Shown here: in pieces, positions 62,301 to 62,728 of the stretch
Position numbering within the stretch: position 1 is the first letter of the stretch
How the letters are laid out: every line of letters begins with the position of its first letter
Made by a program: the position numbers and the translations under genes
Assembly (NCBI RefSeq): GCF_035046485.1
Contig: NC_085136.1
Location: forward strand, 163,677,963 to 163,741,962
DNA from: Aedes albopictus
Taxonomy: Eukaryota; Arthropoda; Insecta; Diptera; Culicidae
Direction: 5' to 3'
DNA length: 64,000 bases
The notes under the pieces: model-generated
What the model was told of the DNA's origin: nothing
What the model saw: only the letters and a program-made list of their open reading frames with translations
Database searches by the model: none

Positions 62301-62728
62301 ACAAGATCGTAACTAACTTTCTACTCTACAGGGGACGAAAACTGAACGCTCAGCTGGAGCGAGCCATTCAGGAGGCAATGATGGAGTTGGACAGAGCTTC
62401 CGGAACCGCATCCCCATCATCGTACGGAACCAGTTCCAGTAATACAGCGGTTGTGACCACAAAGTCCATCACGATCAAAGCATCGCCCACCAGCAGTACT
62501 TCTATCGTACCGAGTTCCAACAATAGTTCCTTATCATCTCCTACCAGCAGCAGCAGCAACAGAGCTCCCAAAATGGCTCGGGGAGTCAAGTCGAAGCTGG
62601 TGAAAATAGCTCCGGCACCCCCAAGCAATGTGGTGGATTCTAGTTCAACATCATCATCATCAATAGGTATGAACAGCTCTAACTCGACAGCAGCAGCAGG
62701 TATGATCGGTCGTATTAAAATGAAATAA
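9148..62728 (+). CDS. sba: MBD5/6-like PWWP chromatin protein (six-banded), 3' partial, seven exons
   Basis: Joined exons: 9148-9292, 9361-10596, 10690-12392, 40166-40274, 45165-45470, 61821-62151, 62332-62728. Total 4227 nt, exactly 1408 codons plus TAA, with every junction phase-compatible. The protein has a basic N-terminal segment, long Ser/Pro/Gln/Asn low-complexity regions, a basic patch ([12 protein letters not shown] in exon 3) that could be a nuclear signal, and a C-terminal PWWP domain ([18 protein letters not shown]). The domain is followed by a tail ([14 protein letters not shown] ... [19 protein letters not shown]) that I recognise from MBD5-type proteins. Members bind chromatin and associate with the BAP1/ASX (PR-DUB) deubiquitinase; that role is family knowledge. 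The methyl-binding-like domain should be encoded upstream of the window. Introns of 27.8, 4.9 and 16.4 kb are filled with transposons. The family call is firm, the gene symbol less so. Confidence 0.8.
9361..10596 (+). CDS. sba: sba exon b (Ser/Pro/Gln-rich)
   Basis: Acceptor TTCACTACAG at 9351-9360 and donor G|GTAAGA at 10597. It encodes about 412 residues of low-complexity sequence, with many SP pairs and a Gln-rich coil ([12 protein letters not shown] ...) near 10040-10160. The open frame runs past the donor to 10640 only because the intron happens to be open; the downstream exon fits in frame after splicing. Confidence 0.85.
10690..12392 (+). CDS. sba: sba exon c (Gln/Asn/Ser-rich, basic patch)
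   Basis: Acceptor TTTCCTCAG at 10681-10689, donor ATG|GTAAGTAG at 12393. It encodes 567 codons in phase with both neighbours: Gln/Asn-rich repeats of a transcription-cofactor type, a lysine-rich patch near 11460-11490, and a C-terminal Ser/Pro block ([13 protein letters not shown], ending SADSTNM). The frame reads on to 12707 through the intron, but that part loses the composition and begins with a strong donor. Confidence 0.87.
12393..13599. other. Intron start with simple repeats
   Basis: First part of the 27.8-kb intron, starting with donor GTAAGTAG. It contains a TTATTG-type simple repeat near 12508-12540 and a CA run at 13123-13150. No coding segment is recognised. The stretch 13150-13590 has the look of old transposon sequence but I cannot assign it. 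Confidence 0.5.
13123..13150. repeat. CA microsatellite
   Basis: An imperfect (CA)n run of 28 bases, broken once by CAAACA. Confidence 0.95.
13600..14162. mobile_element. hAT-type MITE, 563 bp
   Basis: The ends are CAGGGTTCC and GGATCCTTG-like (CCGATCCTTG), a short imperfect terminal inverted repeat. It is flanked by a perfect 8-bp duplication ATTCAAAT (13592-13599 and 14163-14170), the length made by hAT transposases. The interior is rich in CATTCG/CGAATG motifs in both orientations and encodes no transposase. Confidence 0.75.
14171..15099. other. Intron sequence with a poly-A-tailed insertion
   Basis: No gene. A 24-base A run at 15024-15047 follows about 280 bases of GC-richer sequence from about 14765. 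This looks like a retroposed copy (SINE or processed transcript) inserted in plus orientation. I do not recognise its source and see no clear target duplication. Confidence 0.4.
15128..15407 (-). repeat. 3' LTR of the Mag-like element
   Basis: 280 bp, TGTTG...ATACA in coding-strand sense, matching 20654-20933. Differences seen include CTTTTTCTG versus CTTCTTCTG. Confidence 0.92.
15506..19042 (-). CDS. Ty3/gypsy Pol (protease, RT, RNase H, integrase)
   Basis: 1178 aa, uninterrupted. Order: a CCHC knuckle ([14 protein letters not shown]) near residue 40; protease with the unusual active-site string VDCGSS near 140; RT with [10 protein letters not shown] and the catalytic YLDDV near residues 330-420; RNase H beginning [12 protein letters not shown] near 570. 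Integrase follows with an HHCC finger (HTNHNG ... CEICSS) and a catalytic triad in IHIDFF, SDGGPPF and GQAERLV. The C-terminal tail is basic. The start shown overlaps gag by four bases, so it is probably made by frameshift from gag rather than by its own initiation. No envelope frame follows. The domain architecture fits the Mag clade. Confidence 0.93.
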   Translation of the reverse strand: MKSRLGYQHQQGQRTYNRSKQLSWNKGPSKQREYNEDRFCEFCGAKGHLKRKCFKLKNLKRDSVQFVEEWKVENGVEKDGDTSISGLFNRLRADRSDSEDDDMDAGELECMMVSSINKINNPCLVNLLVDGKNLNMEVDCGSSVTVIGKNQYFRNFNKALSKCKKQLVVVNGNKLNIMGEANVSVCYKGKVANLQLLVINCENEFIPLLGRTWLDVFFTNWREFFTGSLTVNNLMEHHVASTVDEVKQKFPNVFVKDFSSPIIGFEAELVLKTDTPIFKKAYSVPYRLRDKVTDYLNRLEREEVITPIKTSEWASPVVIVMKKNNDIRLVIDCKVSINKLIIPNSYPLPTVQDLFAGLAGCKIFCSLDLEGAYTQLALTERSSKFVVINTIKGLYRYNRLPQGASSSASIFQQVMDQVLDGLEFVYCYLDDVLIAGANFEECRNKLFLVLQRLKDANIKVNWEKCRFFVPKLDYLGHVLSEKGLSPCPDKIETIQKAKAPRNTSELKSFLGLINYYNKFIPHLSSKLYHLYNLLRKNVRYEWSKDCDEAFEISKHLLLSTNFLEFYDPKKPIIVVSDASSYGLGGVIAHEVDGVEKPICFTSFSLNSAQKSYPILHLEALALVCTIKKFHKYLYGQHFKVFTDHKPLVGIFGKEGKNSIFVTRIQRFVMECSIYDFDIAYRPSGKMGNADFCSRFPLDQPIPNGYDVEYIKNINFSNELPINHNEIATETKTDEYLQRIIFYMQHGWPQRVEKQFVNVFANQYDLEIIDDCLLYQERVVIPKKMHKRVLKLLHTNHNGIVKMKQLARRTVYWFGINTDIEQFVALCEICSSMIVAPKQKLTSKWTPTTKPFSRIHIDFFFFSNHTFLLIVDSFSKWIEVEWMKRGTDCPKVVKVLVAFFARFGLPDCLVSDGGPPFNSYAFVKFLERQGISVLKSPPYNPASNGQAERLVRTAKEVLKKFLMDPEVMELDLEDQINLFLFNYRNTCLTEDGEFPSEKVFSYKPKTIIDLLNPKKQFKNNISTSIDCPHDETESKSTGIDKPDSLDNLMAGDTVWYKNHNPHNPTRWLKAIFIARISRYVFQVEIGSVRTTAHRTQLRQYTEPNPSDRPSVMLPISNDRSMASAGGIPTTVGPDEPAVGPGVTLRTRRKRILEQSPPVELRRSKRQRANKTDSDFVYYD
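19039..19686 (-). CDS. Ty3/gypsy Gag of the Mag-like element
   Basis: 215 aa, beginning [11 protein letters not shown]. It is a helical capsid-type Gag with the motif F..W..RL...F near the start and conserved segments such as [17 protein letters not shown] and DRIIAGVRD. It has no zinc knuckle; that motif lies at the start of the overlapping Pol frame. The start codon at 19684-19686 is three bases from a MITE target duplication (19688-19690), so the natural leader has been displaced. Confidence 0.88.
   Translation of the reverse strand: MAALTTIMEPYRKGTSFTEWAERLNSVFRLNKIQEGDKKDYFATLCGPAVYSEVRLLFPNDSYDEIDFDEMIKKLKSRFDKSESEVIQRFNFNHRVQQPDETIEDFVLSVKLQAEFCFFENFKQKAILDRIIAGVRDKALQQRLLSEENLTLQNAEKLVVTWEIASNNAKKMGQNDTYGQISSLRQRGPVGSAFKKLAYTFHLAAASNQTNSRGL
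19691..19854. mobile_element. PIF/Harbinger-like MITE, 164 bp
   Basis: Terminal inverted repeats begin GGGGCCGTTCATAAACCACG and end with its near complement (GTGGTTTATGAACAGCCCC). It is flanked by TTA on both sides (19688-19690, 19855-19857), the 3-bp target typical of PIF/Harbinger movers. It contains two G-rich AGGGGGGGTCT blocks and no coding capacity, and sits next to the gag start of the host element. Confidence 0.8.
20654..20933 (-). repeat. 5' LTR of the Mag-like element
   Basis: 280 bp. The sequence just inside it (minus-strand TCTGTCGACGAAGG) does not match a primer site I can name with confidence. Confidence 0.92.
21091..21108 (+). other. tRNA-Trp primer-binding site of the CsRn1-like element
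   Basis: TGGTGACCCCGACGTGAT, one base after the end of the 5' LTR. It is complementary to the 3' end of insect tRNA-Trp, the primer used by CsRn1/Kabuki-type elements. Confidence 0.85.
21195..21950 (+). CDS. Gag of the CsRn1-like gypsy element
   Basis: 251 aa. The N-terminal run [20 protein letters not shown] and the repeated-helix pattern are characteristic of CsRn1-clade Gag. The C-terminus has an Arg/Ser-rich stretch and a single CHCC-type finger, [18 protein letters not shown], rather than a CCHC knuckle, which is also a clade mark. It ends 79 bases inside the Pol frame, consistent with a -1 frameshift arrangement. The frame itself is intact. Confidence 0.88.
   Translation: MPNNDQQQDARTAASVSVKLPDFWKSDPEMWFAQAEAQFILANVTKDDTKFYHIVAKVDQSVICHIADLVSNPPAQDKYKSLKDRLIARFALSPEARLDRLLGTTDLGDMRPTHLLAKMQELATGLNVNDNLLKMLFLQRMPAHVRPILTISDGTLSKLAEMADKMTESPSIAAVSTVAPGSSATNDEMEQMKEQLEVLSAEFRRLRSNSTGRRRSRSASRSTTEMCWYHRTFGQQAQRCKQPCQYQGPKN
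21872..24819 (+). pseudogene. Broken Pol of the CsRn1-like gypsy element
   Basis: The first part (21872-22492) holds an aspartic protease with LVDTGSDVS near 22045. A one-base frameshift near 22475 moves the reading frame. RT follows (22501-24123) with [14 protein letters not shown] and FIDDI, then RNase H beginning [12 protein letters not shown], then the integrase finger (HGLAHVG ... CLDC). At 24121 a stop lies at a deletion junction: the segment with the first catalytic Asp of integrase is missing, and reading resumes at [12 protein letters not shown] with the second Asp and later the Glu (NGMVERF). Integrase is therefore dead and no full Pol can be made. Confidence 0.9.
24832..25010 (+). 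repeat. 3' LTR of the CsRn1-like element
   Basis: 179 bp, preceded by a G-rich polypurine tract (TGGGGGGCGCA). It is the same length and nearly the same sequence as the reconstructed split 5' LTR (28 plus 151 bases). Confidence 0.88.
25011..25985. other. Intron sequence without gene
   Basis: No coding segment is supported. Near 25640 the run TTTTCAGCCCGAGGCAGGTTC resembles a LINE 3' tail also seen near 38730. The rest is unassigned. Confidence 0.4.
26199..26902 (-). repeat. LTR A of the BEL array
   Basis: 704 bp, three bases shorter than LTRs B and C. It differs from them mainly in one short patch (about 26265-26320) while the remainder looks the same. On the minus strand it is the 3' terminal LTR. 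Confidence 0.92.
27021..30389 (-). CDS. Non-autonomous BEL Gag-protease protein with rewritten RT/RNase H remnant, copy 1
   Basis: 1122 aa without stops. A Pro/Asn/Val-rich N-terminus is followed by BEL Gag (about residues 85-370), then knuckles [27 protein letters not shown] and CQKCSKKHH, and protease with LLDSGSQVN (near 580). After the usual GWIVTG the sequence keeps only echoes of pol. [10 protein letters not shown]...[12 protein letters not shown] resembles the pre-RT segment. MPHHAVLSS...FDTGVKS resembles the start of [21 protein letters not shown]...AYGS resembles the RT to RNase H junction. No YMDD, no RNase H Asp series and no integrase are present. It cannot replicate itself. An open frame of about 400 residues through decayed enzyme sequence is unusual. 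A Q at the variable site distinguishes it from copy 2. Confidence 0.88.
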   Translation of the reverse strand: MPPVQYSPIKPVNKNNPVVNPEMNPNPGTVSDPAGVTNPAVVPNSTKVPNPVEAMNPVVPVVPDPPSNAGQSSSGSSFHGFHWQEQVDRGTMTKLNGLFRQRSQVEQKVVRIQFTLRDQRHLSLAQLNVITGKLAAAYEEFSRFHSEIMALIPDDAEDEQEEIYTAFEDRHDAASTVVQEIIIALNRNTHPAVATPHVVVQQQPLKVPIPTFDGTYSSWPKFKAIFQDLMENSADSDAIKLYHLDKALVGAAAGSLDAKIINEGNYEQAWRVLSDRYENQRLIVESHLRGLLNLKKMSSESSKELRCLLDEATGHVESLRYLKQELTGVSEHLVVFLITAALDKATRKAWESTVKSTELPKYTPTIAFLKSRCQVLENFELSQVPASPVLKPKPTQPSLKLPLQKSNAAVCSIPSDTSCDFCSDHHFNYQCSALKQLTTAQRAEKIRSIGLCFNCLRKGHQSKHCPSAKTCQKCSKKHHTLLHADSNLENTQDLQANVSDPKSVQDMSASAPTSPTLKTGSSVSTICSCSKAAQETKTVLLSTAVVHAIDKNDNPYPCRVLLDSGSQVNFVTETMANLLRLPKTKADVPITGINARQSIAREKVSVSFRSRLTEFQATIECLVTPKVTPFVPSTRLDVSDWDVPDTIHLADPRFHIPDKIDLLIGGELFFDILKHHRIDLGNNLPTLRATSLGWIVTGTITAPATPELSVRHSNIAIVENVEVLEHVPSISSSLPTNKIYEDQSVSTHSQNSTDRFGFRRPFKRTVDQLDNRRGPALSGSIMLENRFNRDPSLRDRCYNRPPERDSCGCLLRLDEAYDLPHQATSCMPHHAVLSSTCSSCDRESFDTGVKSQPAIQPLDEVLMLANEDEEDSPFQVTTQQDFDVDQTFVETEMEKNLIFRDTRLRSVNAHSECQEQTWNSASHESSQRTSPEKREKHLPLYDDIVKKMLKVLAKYEDPKDNRFPIANTRTQLSAFSQKSTEQPEYSEVQRSSVLLEAFPSVVNVVQPSSKHFRKNMPNSDEPLDNEQQRWIDLQSVGSSLKLVKVPRSIMYPNSIVCELQEPDDIAVTAYGSSFNLLDTCVPSELRLQTLKTPKIDHWDGYPFQRNNFIAPNCKKKSQRPIP
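30490..30506 (-). other. Primer-binding site, internal copy 1
   Basis: In minus-strand sense TGGTCCTTCGAGCCCGG, five bases from LTR B. It matches the other BEL elements of the window over the first eleven bases or, at 48350, nine. Confidence 0.8.
30512..31218 (-). repeat. LTR B (central) of the BEL array
   Basis: 707 bp, shared by the two internal regions: 5' LTR for copy 1 and 3' LTR for copy 2. I see no difference from LTR C. Confidence 0.93.
31337..34705 (-). CDS. Non-autonomous BEL Gag-protease protein, copy 2
   Basis: 1122 aa, identical in layout to the frame at 27021-30389: Gag, three Cys/His knuckles, protease with LLDSGSQVN, and a C-terminal region that only echoes RT and RNase H. 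One residue differs (HSRNSTD here, HSQNSTD in copy 1), from the base at 32457. Both copies being open suggests the duplication is recent or that the frame is selected; with near-identical copies the first is the simpler reading. Confidence 0.88.
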   Translation of the reverse strand: MPPVQYSPIKPVNKNNPVVNPEMNPNPGTVSDPAGVTNPAVVPNSTKVPNPVEAMNPVVPVVPDPPSNAGQSSSGSSFHGFHWQEQVDRGTMTKLNGLFRQRSQVEQKVVRIQFTLRDQRHLSLAQLNVITGKLAAAYEEFSRFHSEIMALIPDDAEDEQEEIYTAFEDRHDAASTVVQEIIIALNRNTHPAVATPHVVVQQQPLKVPIPTFDGTYSSWPKFKAIFQDLMENSADSDAIKLYHLDKALVGAAAGSLDAKIINEGNYEQAWRVLSDRYENQRLIVESHLRGLLNLKKMSSESSKELRCLLDEATGHVESLRYLKQELTGVSEHLVVFLITAALDKATRKAWESTVKSTELPKYTPTIAFLKSRCQVLENFELSQVPASPVLKPKPTQPSLKLPLQKSNAAVCSIPSDTSCDFCSDHHFNYQCSALKQLTTAQRAEKIRSIGLCFNCLRKGHQSKHCPSAKTCQKCSKKHHTLLHADSNLENTQDLQANVSDPKSVQDMSASAPTSPTLKTGSSVSTICSCSKAAQETKTVLLSTAVVHAIDKNDNPYPCRVLLDSGSQVNFVTETMANLLRLPKTKADVPITGINARQSIAREKVSVSFRSRLTEFQATIECLVTPKVTPFVPSTRLDVSDWDVPDTIHLADPRFHIPDKIDLLIGGELFFDILKHHRIDLGNNLPTLRATSLGWIVTGTITAPATPELSVRHSNIAIVENVEVLEHVPSISSSLPTNKIYEDQSVSTHSRNSTDRFGFRRPFKRTVDQLDNRRGPALSGSIMLENRFNRDPSLRDRCYNRPPERDSCGCLLRLDEAYDLPHQATSCMPHHAVLSSTCSSCDRESFDTGVKSQPAIQPLDEVLMLANEDEEDSPFQVTTQQDFDVDQTFVETEMEKNLIFRDTRLRSVNAHSECQEQTWNSASHESSQRTSPEKREKHLPLYDDIVKKMLKVLAKYEDPKDNRFPIANTRTQLSAFSQKSTEQPEYSEVQRSSVLLEAFPSVVNVVQPSSKHFRKNMPNSDEPLDNEQQRWIDLQSVGSSLKLVKVPRSIMYPNSIVCELQEPDDIAVTAYGSSFNLLDTCVPSELRLQTLKTPKIDHWDGYPFQRNNFIAPNCKKKSQRPIP
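34806..34822 (-). other. Primer-binding site, internal copy 2
   Basis: Same sequence as 30490-30506, displaced by exactly 4316 bases. Confidence 0.8.
34828..35534 (-). repeat. LTR C of the BEL array (5' terminal)
   Basis: 707 bp, TG...CA ends, followed by the CCCGC target duplication. It would drive transcription of copy 2 on the minus strand. Confidence 0.93.
36360..36475 (-). mobile_element. Degenerate tRNA-headed SINE fragment
   Basis: In minus-strand sense it contains TATAGCCGAACCGGTAAGTGC (A-box like) and about 60 bases later GACGGTTCCGA (weak B-box), ending in an A-tract-like region near 36360. It resembles the SINE at 41369-41639 but is diverged. It is not a functional tRNA. Confidence 0.45.
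36538..37753. mobile_element. Foldback MITE, copy 2 (complete, 1216 bp)
   Basis: The ends are CACTCCCGTTCAAAAGTTTG and its complement, flanked by TA. The two arms of roughly 480 bases are inverted copies, so the transcript would fold into one long hairpin. Internal GACCCCAAACTTTTGG blocks repeat the terminal motif inside each arm. The centre (about 37020-37260) has sequence missing from copy 1. It has no coding capacity. Confidence 0.85.
37754..38105. other. Intron sequence without gene
   Basis: AT-rich, no recognisable feature; the 60-aa frame at 37796-37978 has no family character. Confidence 0.4.
38106..38330. repeat. Inverted minisatellite built on TTTGGCATAA
   Basis: The left arm repeats (C/A)NTTGGCATAA(N)GGTCA about six times. 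After a short centre (about 38205-38220) the right arm repeats the complement TTATGCCAAATG(A/T)C about seven times. The whole folds into a hairpin of near-repetitive units. It is not CRISPR: units are contiguous and inverted, with no spacers. Confidence 0.85.
38690..39095. repeat. Diverged tandem duplication, about 200-bp units
   Basis: Two units share TTGACAGACGACTGAGATATTTAATA (read in two pieces) and GTAGCTTTCATTT, in the order seen at about 38750-38900 and 38940-39090. A TTTATCTTTATTTAAGAGAC stretch at 38709 looks like a LINE 3' tail. A (TAA)n run lies just upstream (38640-38662). Confidence 0.6.
39228..39768. mobile_element. Possible MITE with CCCGACTA ends
   Basis: The left end reads CCCGACTACATAG and the right end is the complement of CCCGACTAGAAGC. 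The interior is very AT-rich with many TTATAAC/GTTATAA motifs in both directions. I see no convincing target duplication, so the call rests on the ends and composition. Confidence 0.4.
40166..40274 (+). CDS. sba: sba exon d (36 codons)
   Basis: Acceptor TTTTATTTTAG before and donor G|GTGAGT after. It starts in phase 0, as required by the donor at 12392, and ends with one extra base. It encodes [18 protein letters not shown] ... EYFEHG, an acidic Ser/Pro-rich segment. It is separated from the previous exon by 27.8 kb. Confidence 0.8.
40275..40872. other. Intron sequence without gene
   Basis: Host intron, AT-rich, with a short TAA/AAT repeat near 40830-40848. Nothing else is recognised. Confidence 0.5.
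40881..41229. mobile_element. hAT MITE, 349 bp (copy 1 of two)
   Basis: Terminal inverted repeats of about 60 bases start CAAGGATGGGAACACTC and end with the complement of CAGGGATGGGAACACTC. A perfect 8-bp duplication TCGAAAGG lies at 40873-40880 and 41230-41237. No transposase. The related copy is at 59579-59981. Confidence 0.88.
41342..41369. repeat. CT microsatellite
   Basis: A pure CT/TC run of about 28 bases next to the SINE tail. Confidence 0.9.
41369..41639 (-). mobile_element. tRNA-headed SINE
   Basis: In minus-strand sense the element begins GGGCCCATATAGCCGAGGCGG. It has an A-box (TAGCCGAGGCGGTAAACGC) and a B-box (GGGTTCGATTCCC) at tRNA spacing, then an unrelated body, and ends at the CT/GA-rich simple repeat. 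The layout fits mosquito SINEs of the Feilai type. The tRNA-like part lacks proper stems and is not a tRNA gene. Confidence 0.75.
41842..42581. mobile_element. Possible MITE with CCAAGTAACAATTT ends
   Basis: The left end CCCAAGTAACAATTTTCATC is matched by the complement of the right end (CCAGGTAACAATTTGATG). The target duplication is unclear. The interior has no protein-coding character; it mentions CAGCTGAC-like and AT-rich stretches only. Confidence 0.35.
42690..43235 (-). pseudogene. R1-like LINE reverse-transcriptase fragment
   Basis: The minus-strand translation, with several stops and shifts, gives [12 protein letters not shown] ... [13 protein letters not shown] and [19 protein letters not shown]. 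This follows the R1-type RT pattern (WKRQ.LV..PK..KPPG... then LLDTAGK..ERI..NRL). It is heavily decayed, a few hundred bases long, and lacks catalytic motifs. Confidence 0.55.
43251..43650. mobile_element. Foldback hairpin MITE, 400 bp
   Basis: The arms 43251-43449 and 43450-43650 are near-perfect complements with almost no loop (TTCACGG|TGAATA centre). The ends are CAGTGCTGAAAA and its complement. GGTGTCA occurs just outside both ends (43241-43247 and 43651-43657), a possible target duplication separated by three bases on the left. Confidence 0.75.
43651..44308. repeat. GGCCGAATGGTCATTA minisatellite and 469-bp duplication
   Basis: Arrays of the unit GGCCGAATGGTCATTA fill 43668-43839 and again 44137-44302. 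Between them most of the hairpin MITE (from GTCACGGAAA, 43371) is repeated at 43840, with an exact offset of 469 bases. Block 43371-43839 is therefore duplicated as 43840-44308, hairpin and array together. Confidence 0.85.
44304..44454 (-). mobile_element. Truncated SINE
   Basis: It matches the body of the SINE at 41369-41639 (GACAAAGCCTGCTTCT, TTAGTGTTCTATGA, CACTTCCACAGTTATTAACT) but ends before the tRNA-like head. It is truncated at the 5' end in its own sense. Confidence 0.75.
44665..44722. repeat. Short minisatellite in inverted orientation
   Basis: ACCATTCGGCCTAATG units, the complement of the arrays at 43668-44302, about three copies. It bounds the repeat-rich segment on the right. 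Confidence 0.8.
44723..45164. other. Intron sequence before sba exon e
   Basis: No gene is recognised; the intron ends CTATTTTAAG at 45155-45164. Confidence 0.5.
45165..45470 (+). CDS. sba: sba exon e (Ser/His/Gln-rich)
   Basis: The acceptor ends TTTTAAG and the donor is ACG|GTAAGC. With one base carried over it encodes [24 protein letters not shown] followed by a Ser/His/Gln-rich stretch ending ALPDSH. It leaves one base, which joins in frame to the exon at 61821. The first non-repetitive 24 residues look conserved. Confidence 0.84.
45740..45828 (+). CDS. Possible alternative terminal exon of sba
   Basis: After an AAG acceptor, the frame continuing from exon e reads [21 protein letters not shown], the same Gln/His-rich character. 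It then runs to a TAG at 45826-45828. If it were an internal exon with the GTTAGC donor at 45801, its length (61) would break the frame to the PWWP exon. It is therefore either an alternative 3' end giving a protein without PWWP, or not an exon. Confidence 0.35.
45829..47150. other. Intron sequence, unassigned
   Basis: A 23-base inverted pair (TTTTTTCACAAATTCATCTTTC ... ATGGATTTGTGAAAAAAAG) lies at about 45970-46022. The frame at 46041-46364 ends [19 protein letters not shown]..., which reads like protein but has no family I can name. From 46612 the run TATATACATAAAAATGGAATGG resembles a repeat start common in mosquitoes. Confidence 0.35.
48139..48348 (+). repeat. 5' LTR of the full-length BEL element
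   Basis: 210 bp, TGTTAGG...GGCACA. It contains AATAAAA near 48246 as a possible polyadenylation signal. Confidence 0.93.
48350..48367 (+). other. Primer-binding site of the full-length BEL element
   Basis: TGGTCCTTCTATGGCCGG, one base after the LTR. It shares the TGGTCCTTC core with the other two BEL families in the window. Confidence 0.75.
48529..50590 (+). CDS. BEL Gag and protease portion
   Basis: The first 687 residues of an interrupted Gag-Pol. Gag spans about residues 1-370 with a coiled N-terminus ([20 protein letters not shown]) and the domain [18 protein letters not shown]. Knuckles follow: [36 protein letters not shown]. The protease active site is altered to LLDSAST near residue 520, where other BEL copies have LLDSGSQ, which may mean an impaired protease. 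It ends at the LINE target duplication TTCTACCAACTTG. The open frame runs 47 bases further into the LINE, ending at 50637 with unrelated residues. Confidence 0.9.
50591..53980 (+). mobile_element. RTE-clade LINE, apparently full length
   Basis: 3390 bp inserted in BEL pol with a perfect 13-bp target duplication TTCTACCAACTTG (50578-50590 and 53981-53993). It has a GC-rich 5' leader of about 360 bases, one endonuclease-RT frame and a very short 3' end (GGAACAAATAAATGTATG) instead of a long poly-A, all typical of RTE elements such as mosquito JAM1. Confidence 0.9.
50954..53956 (+). CDS. RTE endonuclease-reverse transcriptase
   Basis: The frame is open from 50954 after a stop at 50951, about 1000 codons. 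An apurinic-type endonuclease comes first: [15 protein letters not shown] with the catalytic Glu, [10 protein letters not shown], and SDHYLVM with the catalytic His. RT follows with [36 protein letters not shown] (Asp), [20 protein letters not shown] and the catalytic FADDMDI. The C-terminus (WAGHVARM ... [17 protein letters not shown]) is the usual RTE end. The first in-frame ATG (51167) lies inside the endonuclease, after its Glu, so initiation must be upstream at a non-ATG codon or the true start is lost. All catalytic motifs are present. Confidence 0.92.
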   Translation, partial: KPIVTENQQQNNTNRDQRQRPQRTKRTCDWKLGTWNCRSLNFIGSTRILADLLKDRGFGIVALQEVCWTGSMVRTFRGNHTIYQSCGNTRELGTAFIVMGDMQRRVIGWWPIDERMCRLRIKGRFFNFSIINVHSPHSGSTDDDKDAFYAQLEREYDRCPSHDVKIIIGDLNAQVGQEEEFRPTIGKFSAHQQTNENGLRLIDFAASKNMAIRSTFFQHSLPYRYTWRSPQQTESQIDHVLIDGRHFSDIIDVRTYRGANIDSDHYLVMVKLRPKLSVINNVRYRRPPRYNLERLKQPDVASAYAQNLEAALPDEGELDEAPLEDCWSTVKAAINDAAESTIGYVERNRRNEWFDEECRTVLEEKNAARAVMLQQGTRQNVERYKQKRKQQTRLFREKKRRLEEAECEEMELLCRSQETRKFLQKLNASRNGFVPRAEICRDKDGGLLTDGREVIERWKQHFDQHLNGVENVGTGAHGNGRNDDASAAEDGNEPTPTLREVKDAIHQLKTNKAAGKDGIAAELIKMGPEKLATCLHRLIVRIWETEQLPEEWKEGVICPIHKKGDHLECENFRAITILNAAYKVLSQIIFRRLSPKTNEFVGSYQAGFIDGRSTTDQIFTVRQILQKCREYQVPTHHLFIDFKAAYDSIDRAELWRIMDENGFPGKLTRLIKATMDGVQNCVRVSGELSSSFVSRRGLRQGDGLSCLLFNIALEGVMRRAGLNSRGTIFTKSGQFVCFADDMDIIARTFGTVAELYTRLKREAAKVGLVVNASKTKYMLVGGTEHDRIRLGSNVTIDGDTFEVVEEFVYLGSLLTADNNVSREIRRRIISGSRAYYGLQKKLRSKKIHPRTKCTMYKTLIRPVILYGHETWTMLEEDLQALGVFERRVLRTIFGGVQENGVWRRRMNHELAALYGEPSIQKVAKAGRIRWAGHVARMPDNNPAKLVFATDPVGTRRRGAQRARWADQVERDLASIGRDRGWRAAATNRVLWRTIVDYVLS
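53994..57292 (+). CDS. BEL RT, RNase H and integrase portion
   Basis: 1098 residues in phase with the Gag part. The pre-RT segment ([23 protein letters not shown]) leads into RT with [26 protein letters not shown] and the catalytic YMDDVIGG (near 54715). RNase H starts [12 protein letters not shown]. Integrase has an HHCC finger ([10 protein letters not shown] ... CVTC), then [18 protein letters not shown] and HFGGIWEAG with the D, D, E set complete. It ends LLPLDGQ just before the purine tract. Translation from its own start is unlikely now that the LINE separates it from Gag. No stop or frameshift is seen. Confidence 0.92.
57322..57531 (+). repeat. 3' LTR of the full-length BEL element
   Basis: 210 bp. 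Two base differences from the 5' LTR (GCTCTGG for GCGCTGG, CTCTGC for CTCGGC). Confidence 0.93.
57747..60192. mobile_element. hAT-like element, about 2.4 kb, no transposase
   Basis: The ends are CAGGGCTGTTACAA and the complement of the same. GGAGGTG(C/A) occurs on both sides, a nearly perfect 8-bp duplication. Both subterminal regions carry repeated GTCGCGGATTT and TTTCGCGGA motifs, several on the left (57765-57870) and three on the right (60106-60160). No transposase frame is visible, and a smaller hAT MITE lies inside. The region 58620-58800 has TTGCAA/TTGCAATTA motifs of another possible repeat. Confidence 0.7.
59579..59981. mobile_element. hAT MITE, 403 bp (copy 2 of two)
   Basis: Same family as 40881-41229. 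The ends are CAGGGATGGGAACACTC and the complement of CAAGGATGGGAACACTC. A perfect 8-bp duplication TCCTTAAT lies at 59571-59578 and 59982-59989. An internal hairpin (CACCTCGTGGAGAGTTGCC and complement) is better preserved here than in copy 1. Confidence 0.88.
61201..61820. other. Intron end before the PWWP exon
   Basis: AT-rich, no gene. It ends CGTACGATAG at 61811-61820, used as acceptor for the phase-compatible exon. The pyrimidine tract is weak. A stronger-looking TTTGTACAG at 61711-61719 leads into sequence with stops before the PWWP frame. Confidence 0.5.
61821..62151 (+). CDS. sba: sba exon with the PWWP domain
   Basis: Joined to exon e it reads [20 protein letters not shown], then the PWWP domain [21 protein letters not shown] ... 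[31 protein letters not shown]. The aromatic residues W in LVWG, the AWP motif and the HWFGG strand are present. PWWP domains bind methylated histone H3 and DNA. The donor is AGAAA|GTGAGA. An in-frame ATG at 61805 could serve an alternative transcript if the acceptor is not used. Confidence 0.87.
62332..62728 (+). CDS. sba: sba last exon
   Basis: Acceptor TTCTACTCTACAG. It encodes [25 protein letters not shown], the conserved helix after the PWWP domain, then a Ser/Thr-rich low-complexity tail and a basic end (IGRIKMK) with TAA at 62726-62728. The helix plus the preceding domain is the signature that identifies the family. Confidence 0.9.
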
